Positions 26,228-37,689 of a DNA stretch of 64,000 nucleotides are shown here, piece by piece. Origin of the DNA: Thermohalobaculum sp039805905 (GTDB taxonomy: Bacteria > Pseudomonadota > Alphaproteobacteria > Rhodobacterales > Rhodobacteraceae); NCBI GenBank assembly GCA_039805905.1, contig JBDIVM010000011.1:62001-126000 (forward strand). Reading direction: 5' to 3'. Each line of letters starts with the position of its first letter. Position 1 is the stretch's first letter. Both the position numbers and the translations under genes were made by a program. Under the pieces are notes generated by a model. The model ran no database searches. It was not told where the DNA came from and was given only the letters and a program-made list of their open reading frames with translations.

Positions 26228-26442
26228 ATGGTTCCGGAGGGCCCGCCTGAGCGGGTCCCGGATTAATAGGGAATGCGGAGAGGGCCGACCCACCCCGGGA
26301 GCCCGGAGCCGCAGCCGCCCCCGCGACTGTATGCGGTGAGCTGCCCCGTTGAGCCACTGGCGAATGCGCCGGGAAGGCAGGGACAGCGCGGCCAAGGGGA
26401 CAGCCCCAGGGCCGGAGCCGCGAGCCAGGAGACCTGCCAGGC
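26228..26442 (+). promoter_or_regulatory. cobalamin riboswitch 1 (upstream of cbiM-like importer)
   Basis: The conserved core elements appear in order: GCGACTGTATGCGG, GAGCCACTGG, CGGGAAGGCAGGGAC and the B12 box GCCAGGAGACCTGCC at 26424-26438. This is the AdoCbl-binding aptamer that shuts off expression when the coenzyme is plentiful. It lies about 50 bases before the cbiM-like ATG. It differs from the second copy at only 12 of 215 positions, with no gaps. Confidence 0.95.
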
Positions 26443-26459
26443 ATCGAACCGAAACATGT

Positions 26460-26475
26460 CCGTCGGGTGTGACGG
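26460..26475 (+). promoter_or_regulatory. hairpin next to the ribosome site, likely riboswitch expression platform
   Basis: CCGTC-GGGTGT-GACGG forms a 5-base stem with a 6-base loop and directly precedes the ribosome site GGCAAGGAG. The same hairpin follows the second aptamer. The CGGG at the stem-loop edge could pair with CCCG of the aptamer loop (CTGCCCCGTT), as in kissing-loop control. The pairing is inferred. Confidence 0.5.
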
Positions 26476-26490
26476 CAAGGAGAAGTCATC

Positions 26491-27168
26491 ATGCATATAG
26501 AGCCTGGAATCGTGTCCGGCGCCAAAATGGTGCTGAGCTATGCCACTGCAACCGCTGCGGGCGGCTTCGCATTGAAGCTCGCAGTCGAGGAACTGCGCGA
26601 GCGGGGACTGCCCTCCCTGGCCATGCGCAGCCTCTCCTGCACAGCGCTGGTTTTCGGCTTCTTCGAGGTGCTACCACACTTTCCGGTGGGCGTCTCGGAA
26701 GTGCACCTGATCCTCGGAACGACACTGTTCCTCGTCTTCGGTGCCGCGCCCGCCTCTATCGGACTCGCGCTCGGGCTTCTGCTGCAGGGTCTTTTCTTTG
26801 CCCCGTCCGACCTGCCGCAATACGCGATCAACGTGACGACCCTGCTGGTCCCGCTGTTCGCGATGCGGGAGCTTGCGTCCCGGATCATCGCTCCCGATAC
26901 GGCCTATGTGGATCTCGGGTACAGACAGGTGTTGGCCCTGTCGGCCGCCTATCAGGGCGGCGTGGTCGCCTGGGTTGCATTCTGGGCACTCTATGGCGGC
27001 GGCGTCGGCGCCGAGAATCTGGGTGCGGTCGCGACCTTCGCTGGTGCTTACATGGCTGTCCTGCTGATCGAACCGGTGACCGACCTGATCGTGCTGGCCG
27101 GCGCCAAGGCACTGCGCGGACTGGGCCATCACGGGCTGGTCACACCGCGCCTGTATGACGCCGTGTGA
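26491..27168 (+). CDS. CbiM-like energy-coupling-factor permease, putative cobalt importer
   Basis: The protein has 225 residues and about six transmembrane helices. It begins MHIEPGIVSG, resembling the N-terminal Met-His motif with which CbiM/NikM bind Co or Ni after Met removal is blocked. Helices include LVFGFFEVLPHF, LILGTTLFLVFGAAP and GLALGLLLQGLFFA, matching the CbiM core. No CbiN, CbiQ or CbiO gene is nearby, so it may act alone or use components elsewhere. It is controlled by its own riboswitch. The ribosome site is AAGGAG. The metal is inferred from the riboswitch and the neighbourhood. Confidence 0.82.
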   Translation: MHIEPGIVSGAKMVLSYATATAAGGFALKLAVEELRERGLPSLAMRSLSCTALVFGFFEVLPHFPVGVSEVHLILGTTLFLVFGAAPASIGLALGLLLQGLFFAPSDLPQYAINVTTLLVPLFAMRELASRIIAPDTAYVDLGYRQVLALSAAYQGGVVAWVAFWALYGGGVGAENLGAVATFAGAYMAVLLIEPVTDLIVLAGAKALRGLGHHGLVTPRLYDAV

Positions 27169-27259
27169 ATCGGCAATAGCTGGTGCGTGAGGGGTGAGGC
27201 TGGGCGCAATACGGATAACCTGAACCTCTCTGTCAGGTGCTGTCAGCCCAATCTTGCCC

Positions 27260-27288
27260 TTGACACCCCTCGCGCATTCACGGAACTC
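27260..27288 (+). promoter_or_regulatory. candidate promoter of the cbtB-cobN operon
   Basis: TTGACA at 27260-27265 is followed by 17 bases and GAACTC at 27283-27288. The arrangement copies the element at 26190 exactly in spacing. It lies 10 bases before the second aptamer. The gap 27169-27259 shows no gene. Confidence 0.5.
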
Positions 27289-27297
27289 TGTTTCCGC

Positions 27298-27512
27298 ATG
27301 GTTCCGAAGGGCCCGCCTGAGTGGGCCCCGGATCAATAGGGAATGCGGAGAGGGCCGACCCATTCCGGGGGCCCGGAGCCGCAGCCGCCCCCGCGACTGT
27401 ATGCGGTGAGCTGCCCCGTTGAGCCACTGGCGAATGCGCCGGGAAGGCAGGGACAGCGAGGCCAAGGGGTCAACCCCGGGGCCGGAACCGCGAGCCAGGA
27501 GACCTGCCAGGC
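27298..27512 (+). promoter_or_regulatory. cobalamin riboswitch 2 (upstream of cbtB-cbtA-bluB-cobW-cobN operon)
   Basis: The same ordered core as the first copy is present: GCGACTGTATGCGG, GAGCCACTGG, CGGGAAGGCAGGGAC and the B12 box GCCAGGAGACCTGCC at 27494-27508. It leads a plus-strand run of genes reaching to about 36773, so AdoCbl should repress cobalt uptake, lower-ligand synthesis, cobalt insertion and adenosylation together. It is a recent duplicate of the 26228 copy. Confidence 0.95.
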
Positions 27513-27529
27513 GCCTGACGCAACCAACC

Positions 27530-27545
27530 CCGTCGGGTGTGACGG
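27530..27545 (+). promoter_or_regulatory. second copy of the post-aptamer hairpin
   Basis: CCGTC-GGGTGT-GACGG recurs immediately before GGAAAGGAG, the cbtB ribosome site. Retention of loop and stem in both copies, while the bases linking it to the aptamer have diverged, points to a functional expression platform acting on translation. Confidence 0.5.
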
Positions 27546-27561
27546 GAAAGGAGTAAAACCG

Positions 27562-27732
27562 ATGACTACCTCTTCCACAATCCGCACACGCGGCGACACC
27601 AGCCTGGCCACGATCCTGTTCGTCGCTTTCCTCGGTGCCGGCCTGCTCTTCGCCGCCGGCTTCGCCAATTCTGCAGTGATGCACGATGCGGCGCACGACA
27701 CGCGCCACTCGATCGGCTTCCCCTGTCACTGA
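27562..27732 (+). CDS. cbtB: CbtB, small subunit of a putative cobalt transporter
   Basis: The 56-residue protein has one transmembrane helix (ATILFVAFLGAGLLFAAGF) and a C-terminal metal-ligand tail HDAAHDTRHSIGFPCH, the CbtB pattern. AAAGGAG precedes the ATG. It lies 15 bases before cbtA behind a cobalamin riboswitch. CbtAB was proposed as a cobalt uptake system from this kind of regulation. Confidence 0.9.
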   Translation: MTTSSTIRTRGDTSLATILFVAFLGAGLLFAAGFANSAVMHDAAHDTRHSIGFPCH

Positions 27733-27747
27733 TCTGACGGACCGGAC

Positions 27748-28524
27748 ATGCTGAGAACATTGCTGGCCAGCGCCCTGTTCGCTGGCCTGATCGCCGGGCT
27801 GTTCGCCGCTGGGCTGCAGCAGGCTTTCCTTGTGCCGCTGATCACGGAGGCCGAGCTTTACGAGACCGGCCAGCTTACGCACTTCGCCGGGGCTGAGGGC
27901 GTCGCCCATGACCACGGATCGGCAGACCACGGATCGGCTGACCACGGATCGGCCGGGCCGGCAGCAGCGGCGCATGACCACGCAGATCATGATCACGGCC
28001 ACAATCACGGCGCAGCCACGCCGGGCGCGAGCCGCGCCCTGCTTACCATGCTGATGACGGTGCTGACGATCTGCGGCTTCGGGCTGATCACGGTTGCGGG
28101 CTTCGCTCTCGCCGAGCGCATGGCGCTTGCCCGGATCGACCTCCGCGCCGGGCTGCTCTTCGGCCTGGCGGGGTTCGCCGCGACCCAGCTCATGCCTGGC
28201 CTCGGCCTCTCGCCCGAGCTGCCGGGCTCGGCCGCGGGAGAGCTCCATTCCCGTCAGATCTGGTGGGTGCTGACCGCCGCCGCGACGCTGACGGGGATCG
28301 GGCTCATCGCCTGGGGCGGCCTGGCGCTCAAGCTCGCCGGCGCCGCCGCGATCGCGCTGCCGCATCTCGTCGGGGCGCCGCATCCGGAGGGGCTGACCGG
28401 CGTCGTCCCGCCCGAACTCGCCGCCCTCTTCGCGGCCCGGGCGCTGGCTGTCGGCGCGCTCACCTGGGCCGCGCTCGGGGCGCTCGCCGGGCATTTCTGG
28501 TCGCGCGAGACCGCCGCCGGCTGA
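27748..28524 (+). CDS. cbtA: CbtA, membrane subunit of a putative cobalt transporter
   Basis: The 258-residue protein has about five helices. It starts MLRTLLASALFAGLIAGLFA, has QQAFLVPLITEAELYE and then a soluble His-rich loop (about residues 52-92, HDHADHDHGHNHG). The helices MLMTVLTICGFGLITVAGFA, LFGLAGFAATQLMPGLGL (the family LGL.PELPG block) and later ones follow. The His loop likely gathers Co ions outside. Its first part is a three-copy DHGSA repeat. It is in an operon with cbtB and bluB. Confidence 0.9.
   Translation: MLRTLLASALFAGLIAGLFAAGLQQAFLVPLITEAELYETGQLTHFAGAEGVAHDHGSADHGSADHGSAGPAAAAHDHADHDHGHNHGAATPGASRALLTMLMTVLTICGFGLITVAGFALAERMALARIDLRAGLLFGLAGFAATQLMPGLGLSPELPGSAAGELHSRQIWWVLTAAATLTGIGLIAWGGLALKLAGAAAIALPHLVGAPHPEGLTGVVPPELAALFAARALAVGALTWAALGALAGHFWSRETAAG
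27910..27954 (+). repeat. three tandem 15-base repeats inside cbtA
   Basis: GACCACGGATCGGCN occurs three times in a row (27910, 27925, 27940), differing only in the last base. The repeat encodes Asp-His-Gly-Ser-Ala three times in the metal-binding loop. Near-perfect DNA identity suggests a recent, slippage-prone expansion. Confidence 0.9.
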
Positions 28525-28537
28525 GGGCAGAGGGGGC

Positions 28538-29167
28538 ATGGAGTTCAGCAGCGACTTCCGCGCCCGGCTCACCGAGCTCTTCGCGTGGCGGCGCGACGTG
28601 CGCCGCTTCCGCCGCGAACCGGTTCCGCCCGCCACCGTCGCTCGGCTGCTCGCCGAGACCGGCATGGCGCCTTCGGTCGGCCTGTCCGAGCCCTGGCGGT
28701 TCGTCCTGGTCGAGAGCGATCTCGCCCGCGGTGCCGCGCGCGCCAATTTCGAGGCAGCGAACGCCCGGGCGCTCGAAGGCTACACGGGCGAGCAGGCACG
28801 TATCTATGCCACGCTGAAGCTCTCCGGCATGCGCGAGGCGCCGGTGCAGATAGCGGTCTTCTGCGACGAGACCACCGTACAGGGCGCCGGCCTCGGCGCC
28901 GGGACCATGCCGGAGACACGCCGCTACTCGGTGGTCTGCGCCATCATGCAGCTCTGGCTTGCGGCACGCGCCGAGGGGCTCGGGGTCGGCTGGGTCTCGA
29001 TTCTCGACCCGGACCGCCTTTCGCGGGATCTCGACCTCCCGCACGGCTGGCGCCTCATCGCCTATCTCTGCCTCGGCTGGCCCGAGGAGGAGCACGAGGA
29101 CGCCGAGCTCGAGCGCGCCGGCTGGGAAGCCCGGCGCGGTATCGACACCCGGGTCCTGACCCGATAG
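28538..29167 (+). CDS. bluB: 5,6-dimethylbenzimidazole synthase
   Basis: The 209-residue flavin-destructase belongs to the nitroreductase fold. Markers are FAWRRDVRRFRREPVP, GMAPSVGLSEPWRFVLVES and the conserved YSVVCAIMQLWLAARAEGLG with WVSILDP. It fragments reduced FMN with oxygen to make the lower-ligand base used by CobT. It needs oxygen, which bears on the hybrid ring pathway. It starts 13 bases after cbtA and ends 9 bases before cobW. Confidence 0.95.
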   Translation: MEFSSDFRARLTELFAWRRDVRRFRREPVPPATVARLLAETGMAPSVGLSEPWRFVLVESDLARGAARANFEAANARALEGYTGEQARIYATLKLSGMREAPVQIAVFCDETTVQGAGLGAGTMPETRRYSVVCAIMQLWLAARAEGLGVGWVSILDPDRLSRDLDLPHGWRLIAYLCLGWPEEEHEDAELERAGWEARRGIDTRVLTR

Positions 29168-29176
29168 GAGCAACCC

Positions 29177-30229
29177 ATGCCCGCGAGAATCCCCGCAACC
29201 GTGATCACCGGCTTCCTCGGCGCCGGCAAGACGACGCTGATCCGCAACCTGCTGGAGCGCAACGGCGGCAAGCGCATCGCCCTCGTCATCAACGAATTCG
29301 GCGACATCGGCGTCGACGGCGAGATCCTGAAGGGCTGCGGCGACGCACTCTGCACCGAGGACGACATCATCGAGCTCTCGAACGGTTGCATCTGCTGCAC
29401 AGTGGCCGACGACTTCGTGCCGACCATGAAGCGGTTGATCGACCGCGCCAGCCCGCCCGACCACATCGTCATCGAGACCTCGGGCCTCGCGTTGCCGCAG
29501 CCACTGGTGCGCGCCTTCAACTGGCCCGAGATCCGTACCCGCGTCACCGTAGACGGAGTCATCACCGTGGTGGACGGCCCCGCCACGGCCGAAGGCCGCT
29601 TCGCTGCCGACGAGGCCGCCCTCTACGCCCAGCGCGCCGCCGATGGCAGCCTGGTTCACGAGACGCCGCTCTCGGAACTCTTCGACGACCAGCTCGCCTG
29701 CGCCGACATGGTGGTGGTCTCCAAGACCGACCGGATGGAACACGGGGCCCTCGAGGGCGTGCTCAGCCGCCTCACCGACCAGGCGCGGCCCGGCGTCCGT
29801 TTCCTCCGCTCCGATGCCGCCGGCCTGTCGCCCGAAGTGCTGCTGGGCCTCGGCATCGGCGCCGAGAGCGACATGGATGCCCGCGGCGCGGTGCACCATC
29901 ATCACCATGAGGATGACGGTGACGACGACCAGCACGATCACGGCCACGACGAGTTCGAGACCTTCGCGGTGACACTGGGCGAGATCGCCGACCCGGCAGC
30001 CTGGGCCGACGGGCTGGCCGACACCATCCGCGCCCACGACATCCTGCGCCTCAAGGGGTTCGCCGCGGTGGCAGGCAAGCCGATGCGCCTCGTCGTGCAG
30101 GCCGTCGGCCCCCGCATCGAGACCTGGTTCGACCGCCCCTTCGACCGCGACGACCGCGCCACCCGGCTCGTGGTGATCGGCGAGGCAGGGCTCGACCGCG
30201 CGGCCATCACGGCGGCGCTCGCGCCATGA
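29177..30229 (+). CDS. cobW: CobW GTP-dependent metallochaperone
   Basis: The 350-residue G3E GTPase has VITGFLGAGKTTLIRNLLE (P-loop), SNGCICCTVADDF with the CxCC metal motif, ETSGLALPQPLVR, and SKTDRME for guanine recognition. A His/Asp-rich insert (HHHHEDDGDDDQHDHGHD, about residues 237-256) precedes the C-terminal CobW domain. It is thought to deliver Co2+ for corrin metallation, here directly beside cobN. GNAT follows with an ATGA overlap. Confidence 0.95.
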   Translation: MPARIPATVITGFLGAGKTTLIRNLLERNGGKRIALVINEFGDIGVDGEILKGCGDALCTEDDIIELSNGCICCTVADDFVPTMKRLIDRASPPDHIVIETSGLALPQPLVRAFNWPEIRTRVTVDGVITVVDGPATAEGRFAADEAALYAQRAADGSLVHETPLSELFDDQLACADMVVVSKTDRMEHGALEGVLSRLTDQARPGVRFLRSDAAGLSPEVLLGLGIGAESDMDARGAVHHHHHEDDGDDDQHDHGHDEFETFAVTLGEIADPAAWADGLADTIRAHDILRLKGFAAVAGKPMRLVVQAVGPRIETWFDRPFDRDDRATRLVVIGEAGLDRAAITAALAP

Positions 30230-30678
30230 CCGCCGTCATCGAGCGCAGTAGCCCGCATGAGGCACGCCACCTGCTCGAGGCCAGCCATCGGATGATGCTC
30301 GAGCTCTTCGACCCCGATTCCAATCACTTCCTCAGTCTGGACGCCCTCGCCCGGCCCGACATCCGCTTCTTCATCGCACGCCTCGACGGCCACGTCGCCG
30401 GCTGCGGCGCGCTGGCAGTCCGCGATGGCTACGGCGAGATAAAGTCGATGTTCGTCGACCCTGGGATCCGCCGCACCGGGATCGCCGCCGGGCTGATGGC
30501 GCGGCTCGAGGCCCAGGCTGTTGCGCTCGGTCTGCCCTGGCTCCGGCTCGAGACCGGCAATCTCCTGCACGCCGCCCATGCCCTCTACGCCCGCTGCGGC
30601 TTCACCCTCTGCGACCCCTTCGGCGACTACGCAGCGCATCCGCAGAGCGTATTCATGGAAAAGCGGCTCTCGCCGTGA
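30226..30678 (+). CDS. GNAT family N-acetyltransferase
   Basis: The 150-residue protein has the GNAT acetyl-CoA fold with IKSMFVDPGIRRTGIAAGLM, where RRTGIA is the pyrophosphate loop, and LRLETGNLLHAAHALYARCG, FTLCDPFGDY as the C-terminal part. Its start overlaps the cobW stop (ATGA), and cobN starts 14 bases later. It resembles small-molecule or amino-group acetyltransferases. The acceptor is unknown, and no GNAT step is known in cobalamin synthesis. Confidence 0.88.
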   Translation: MTAVIERSSPHEARHLLEASHRMMLELFDPDSNHFLSLDALARPDIRFFIARLDGHVAGCGALAVRDGYGEIKSMFVDPGIRRTGIAAGLMARLEAQAVALGLPWLRLETGNLLHAAHALYARCGFTLCDPFGDYAAHPQSVFMEKRLSP

Positions 30679-30692
30679 GCGGATAGGCACCG

Positions 30693-34462
<3,770 letters not shown>

Positions 34463-34466
<4 letters not shown>

Positions 34467-35554
34467 CCCCCATCGCCCCCGCCGATCTCCGCGCCCTCTA
34501 CGACGCCGCCCGCACGGCGCTGGTGTCCTTCCCCGGCGTCGAAGCGGCGCGCTTTGCCGCGGCGCTGCCCGCCGATCCGGGGAAGCCGCGTCCGCTCGCC
34601 CCGGTGTGGAAGCCGGGCGCTGCGCAACTCGCCCCGGCCCGGCCGGCGCCAGCCTTCGAAAGTCTGCTCGGCCTGATGCGCGCCCATGCGGACGGACTCG
34701 AATGGCGGCAGTCCTATTCCGCCGCCGAGATCGGCGAGAGCTACCTGAAGGGCATGGGCTATGTCGAACTGATGGGGCCGCGCGGCCACTACCCCTCGGA
34801 CGCGGTCGTCTTCGGCTTCGTCGCCATCGGCCCCGAGAGCCTCTATCCCGAGCACCGGCACCGGGCCGAGGAGATCTACGCCATCCTCTCCGGGACCGGC
34901 GAGTGGCGCTACGACCTCGGCCTCTGGACCCGGCACGGCGCCGGCGAGGCGGTTCATTCGGCGCCGAATCACTGGCACGCGCTGCGTACCGGAGCAGGGC
35001 CGCTCGTCATGCTCTACGCCTGGATGGGTGGCGACCTGACGCAGAAGTCCGAGATCGCGCCGCCGGGCGCCGCGATGGAGCCCCGCCGCCTCACCCCTGA
35101 CTACCCCCACTGGGACGCCGTCCTGGCCCTGATTCTCGACGCCTTCGCCTTCATGGAGGGCCGCATCGACCCGCCTTCGTCGGCGCACCGCCTGACGGTC
35201 GCCGATATGGCCGCGCAGGCGGGCACGGGCGCCGTCTGGGTCATCGAGGAGCAGGGCCGCCCCGTCGCCTGCCTCTTCGCCAGGCCGCAGGGCGACGCGC
35301 TCTATCTCGGCAAGCTCGCCGTCGCCCGCAGCCACCGCAGCCGTGGCCTCGCCGGCATCCTCGTCGCCGCCGCCGACGCCGAGGCCCGTGCCCGCGGCCA
35401 CGCCCGCCTCGAGCTCCAGACCCGGGTCGAGCTCGCCGAGAACCACGCCGCCTTCGCTCGGATGGGTTTCCTCAAGACTGGTGAAACCGCCCATGAAGGC
35501 TATGATCGCCCGACCAGCATCACCATGAGCCGCCCTGTAGCAGAGGCCCGATGA
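34463..35554 (+). CDS. fusion of a DddL-type cupin (DMSP-lyase-like) and a GNAT acetyltransferase
   Basis: The 363-residue two-domain protein has residues 1 to about 205 in the DLL cupin form of DMSP lyases. PEHRHRAEEIYAILSG carries His131, His133, Glu137 and Tyr139 of the metal and catalytic motif, and HSAPNHWHALRT carries the second His. Residues about 210-363 are a GNAT domain (LGKLAVARSHRSRGLAGILV, TRVELAENHAAFARMGF). DMSP lyases release dimethyl sulfide and acrylate. GTG at 34463 overlaps the cobN stop, and the stop overlaps cobO. A cobalamin-operon role is not established. The cupin may act on another substrate. Confidence 0.75.
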
Positions 35555-36183
35555 CAGACACTCCCGAAGCCCCCGAGAGCAGCGAGAACACCCGCCACGC
35601 CGCCAAGATGGCGAAGAAGAAGGCCGCGCGCGACAAGATCATGGCCGGCAAGACCGCCGAGAAGGGCCTCATCATCGTCCATACCGGCAAGGGCAAGGGC
35701 AAATCGACCGCCGCCTTCGGCATGATCTTCCGCTGCATCGCACACGGGCTGCCCTGCGCCGTGGTGCAGTTCATCAAGGGCGGCATGTCGACCGGCGAGC
35801 GTGACCTGATCCTGCGTCAGTTCAGCGACATCTGCCAGTTCTACACCATGGGCGAAGGTTTCACCTGGGAAACCCAGAACCGCTCGCGCGACATCGCGAT
35901 GGCGCAGGCTGCGTGGGAGAAGGCGAAGGAGTTGATCCGCGACCCGCGCCACCGCATGGTGCTGCTCGACGAGATCAACATCGCGCTCCGCTACGACTAC
36001 ATCGACATCGCCGAGGTGGTGGCGTTCCTGAGAACCGAGAAGCCGCCGATGACCCATGTGGTGCTGACCGGGCGCAACGCGAAGGACGAGCTGATCGAGG
36101 TCGCCGACCTGGTGACCGAGATGGAGCTCGTCAAGCACCCCTTCCGCGGCGGCATCAAGGCCCAGATCGGGGTCGAGTTCTGA
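35551..36183 (+). CDS. cobO: corrinoid adenosyltransferase
   Basis: The 210-residue CobO/BtuR-type enzyme has IVHTGKGKGKSTAAFGMIF as P-loop, VVQFIKGGMSTGER, VLLDEINIALRYDYID and VVLTGRNAKDELIEVADL. It adds the 5'-deoxyadenosyl group from ATP to reduced corrinoid. ATG at 35551 overlaps the stop of the cupin-GNAT gene. A second DddL-type cupin follows 20 bases later. Confidence 0.96.
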   Translation: MTDTPEAPESSENTRHAAKMAKKKAARDKIMAGKTAEKGLIIVHTGKGKGKSTAAFGMIFRCIAHGLPCAVVQFIKGGMSTGERDLILRQFSDICQFYTMGEGFTWETQNRSRDIAMAQAAWEKAKELIRDPRHRMVLLDEINIALRYDYIDIAEVVAFLRTEKPPMTHVVLTGRNAKDELIEVADLVTEMELVKHPFRGGIKAQIGVEF

Positions 36184-36203
36184 TCCATGGGACGGGCCTT
36201 TCC

Positions 36204-36773
36204 ATGCAGGCGCTGATCGCCGCCTTCGCCGCCGAGCTCCGCCGTCATCCGCACCCGTCGGCAACGACGGCCGCGGCGCTGCTCGACCGGCTTCCGGACA
36301 CCGTTCCGCCGCCGGAGGCACCGATGCCGGAGCATCTCGCCGGGGCCCTTGCCGCACCGGGCGCACATCCGCTGACCGCGCGCCTCGCCGCGATTGCCGG
36401 CCGCCTGCCCTGGCTCCGGGTCACCGGCCGCGACATGCCCGCAGGTTTCGCCGGGCGGCATGCCTATTGCGACATCACCGGCCCGGGCGCCCTGATCGAG
36501 GCCCCCGACATCGGCTTCGGCGCCTACCTCCAGTATCCCGAGACCTTTTACCCCCGCCACTGGCACGCGGCCGAGGAACTCTACCTCATCCTCGGCGGCA
36601 CCGCCCTCTGGACCCGCGACGGGGTGACCGAGGTCCCTGCCCCGCCCGGCACCCTGATCCGCCATGCCCCGTTCGAGCGCCACGCCACCCGGACCCGCGC
36701 CGAACCCCTGCTCGCCCTCTGGGTCTGGATGGGCGATCTGGACTTCGCCAGCTACGGGATCGACCCGGAGTGA
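36204..36773 (+). CDS. DddL-type cupin (DMSP-lyase-like), second paralogue
   Basis: The 189-residue protein has an all-alpha N-terminal part and a cupin core. YPRHWHAAEELYLILGGTALW places His119, His121, Glu125 and Tyr127 like the first copy, and RHAPFERHATRTRAEPLLAL carries the second motif His, ending WVWMGDLDFASYG. It lacks the GNAT domain. It is the last gene of the plus-strand block and converges on cobD 10 bases later. It could be a DMSP lyase or a related metal-cupin enzyme. Confidence 0.72.
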   Translation: MQALIAAFAAELRRHPHPSATTAAALLDRLPDTVPPPEAPMPEHLAGALAAPGAHPLTARLAAIAGRLPWLRVTGRDMPAGFAGRHAYCDITGPGALIEAPDIGFGAYLQYPETFYPRHWHAAEELYLILGGTALWTRDGVTEVPAPPGTLIRHAPFERHATRTRAEPLLALWVWMGDLDFASYGIDPE

Positions 36774-36783
36774 CCCGGACACC

Positions 36784-37689
36784 TCAGCGCCCGAGCACCG
36801 CCGCCACGACCGCCACCGCCAGCAGCACGCCCCAGGCTCGCCAGATCAGCGCGACCGCCTCCTCGATATCGCCCACATGTGCCGCCCTGCGGCCCTGCGC
36901 GTTGATGTAGGGGTCATCGGTCAGCGCCCCGCCATAGAGCCGCGGACCCGCCAGCGCCACACCCAGCGAGGCCGCCGTCGCCGCCTCGGGCCAGCCGGCA
37001 TTGGGCGACTTGTGCAGCGGCGCGTCGCGCAGCATCACCCGGAACGCCTGGCGACCGCCGCCCACGAGGCAGATCGCCGCTCCGGCCAGCCGGGCCGGCA
37101 ACAGGTTCACGAGATCGTCGAGCCGCGCCGAAGCCCAGCCGAAGTCGCGATACCGTTCCGAGCGGTGGCCGATCATCGAATCGGCCGTGTTCACCGCCTT
37201 GTAGACCGCGATCCCCGGCAGCCCGGCGACCAGGAACCAGAAGGCCGGCGCCACCACACCGTCGGAGAAGTTCTCCGCCGCCGACTCGATCGCCGCGCGC
37301 GAGACCCCCGCCTGATCCAGCGTCTCCGTATCGCGCCCGACGATCCGCGAGACCGCCGCCCGCCCCTCGGCCAGCGAAACCCGCAGCGCCGCAGCCACCG
37401 CAGCGACGTGGTCGGCGAGGCTCCGCTGCGCGAGCAGCGCCGCCGCGCCCAGCACCTCCAGGACCCCGCCGAAGGGCATCCGCGACAGCAGCCAGGCCGG
37501 CAGCCCGGCCGCCGCGACCAGCAGCGCCAGCGCCAGCGCGCCCTTCAGCCGCCGCCCCGGTCCGCAGTTGAGCCGCGCCTCCAGCGCCGCGATCAGCCGC
37601 CCGAACAGCACTGCCGGATGCGGCACCGGCCGCCAGAGCCAGTCCGGCTCGCCGAACAGCGCGTCCAGGATCAAGGCCAGCGCCAGCAT
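36784..37689 (-). CDS. cobD: adenosylcobinamide-phosphate synthase
   Basis: The 301-residue polytopic protein begins LALALILDALFGEPDWLWRP. It has HPAVLFGRLIAALE, AIESAAENFSDGVVAPAFWF, YKAVNTADSMIGHRSERY, RLDDLVNLLPARL and NAGWPEAATAASLGVAL, all CbiB/CobD blocks. It attaches aminopropanol (phosphate) to adenosylcobyric acid in the membrane. ATG at 37689 overlaps the PP2C stop and gives the family start; an earlier Met in the frame is not favoured. Confidence 0.95.
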   Translation of the reverse strand: MLALALILDALFGEPDWLWRPVPHPAVLFGRLIAALEARLNCGPGRRLKGALALALLVAAAGLPAWLLSRMPFGGVLEVLGAAALLAQRSLADHVAAVAAALRVSLAEGRAAVSRIVGRDTETLDQAGVSRAAIESAAENFSDGVVAPAFWFLVAGLPGIAVYKAVNTADSMIGHRSERYRDFGWASARLDDLVNLLPARLAGAAICLVGGGRQAFRVMLRDAPLHKSPNAGWPEAATAASLGVALAGPRLYGGALTDDPYINAQGRRAAHVGDIEEAVALIWRAWGVLLAVAVVAAVLGR

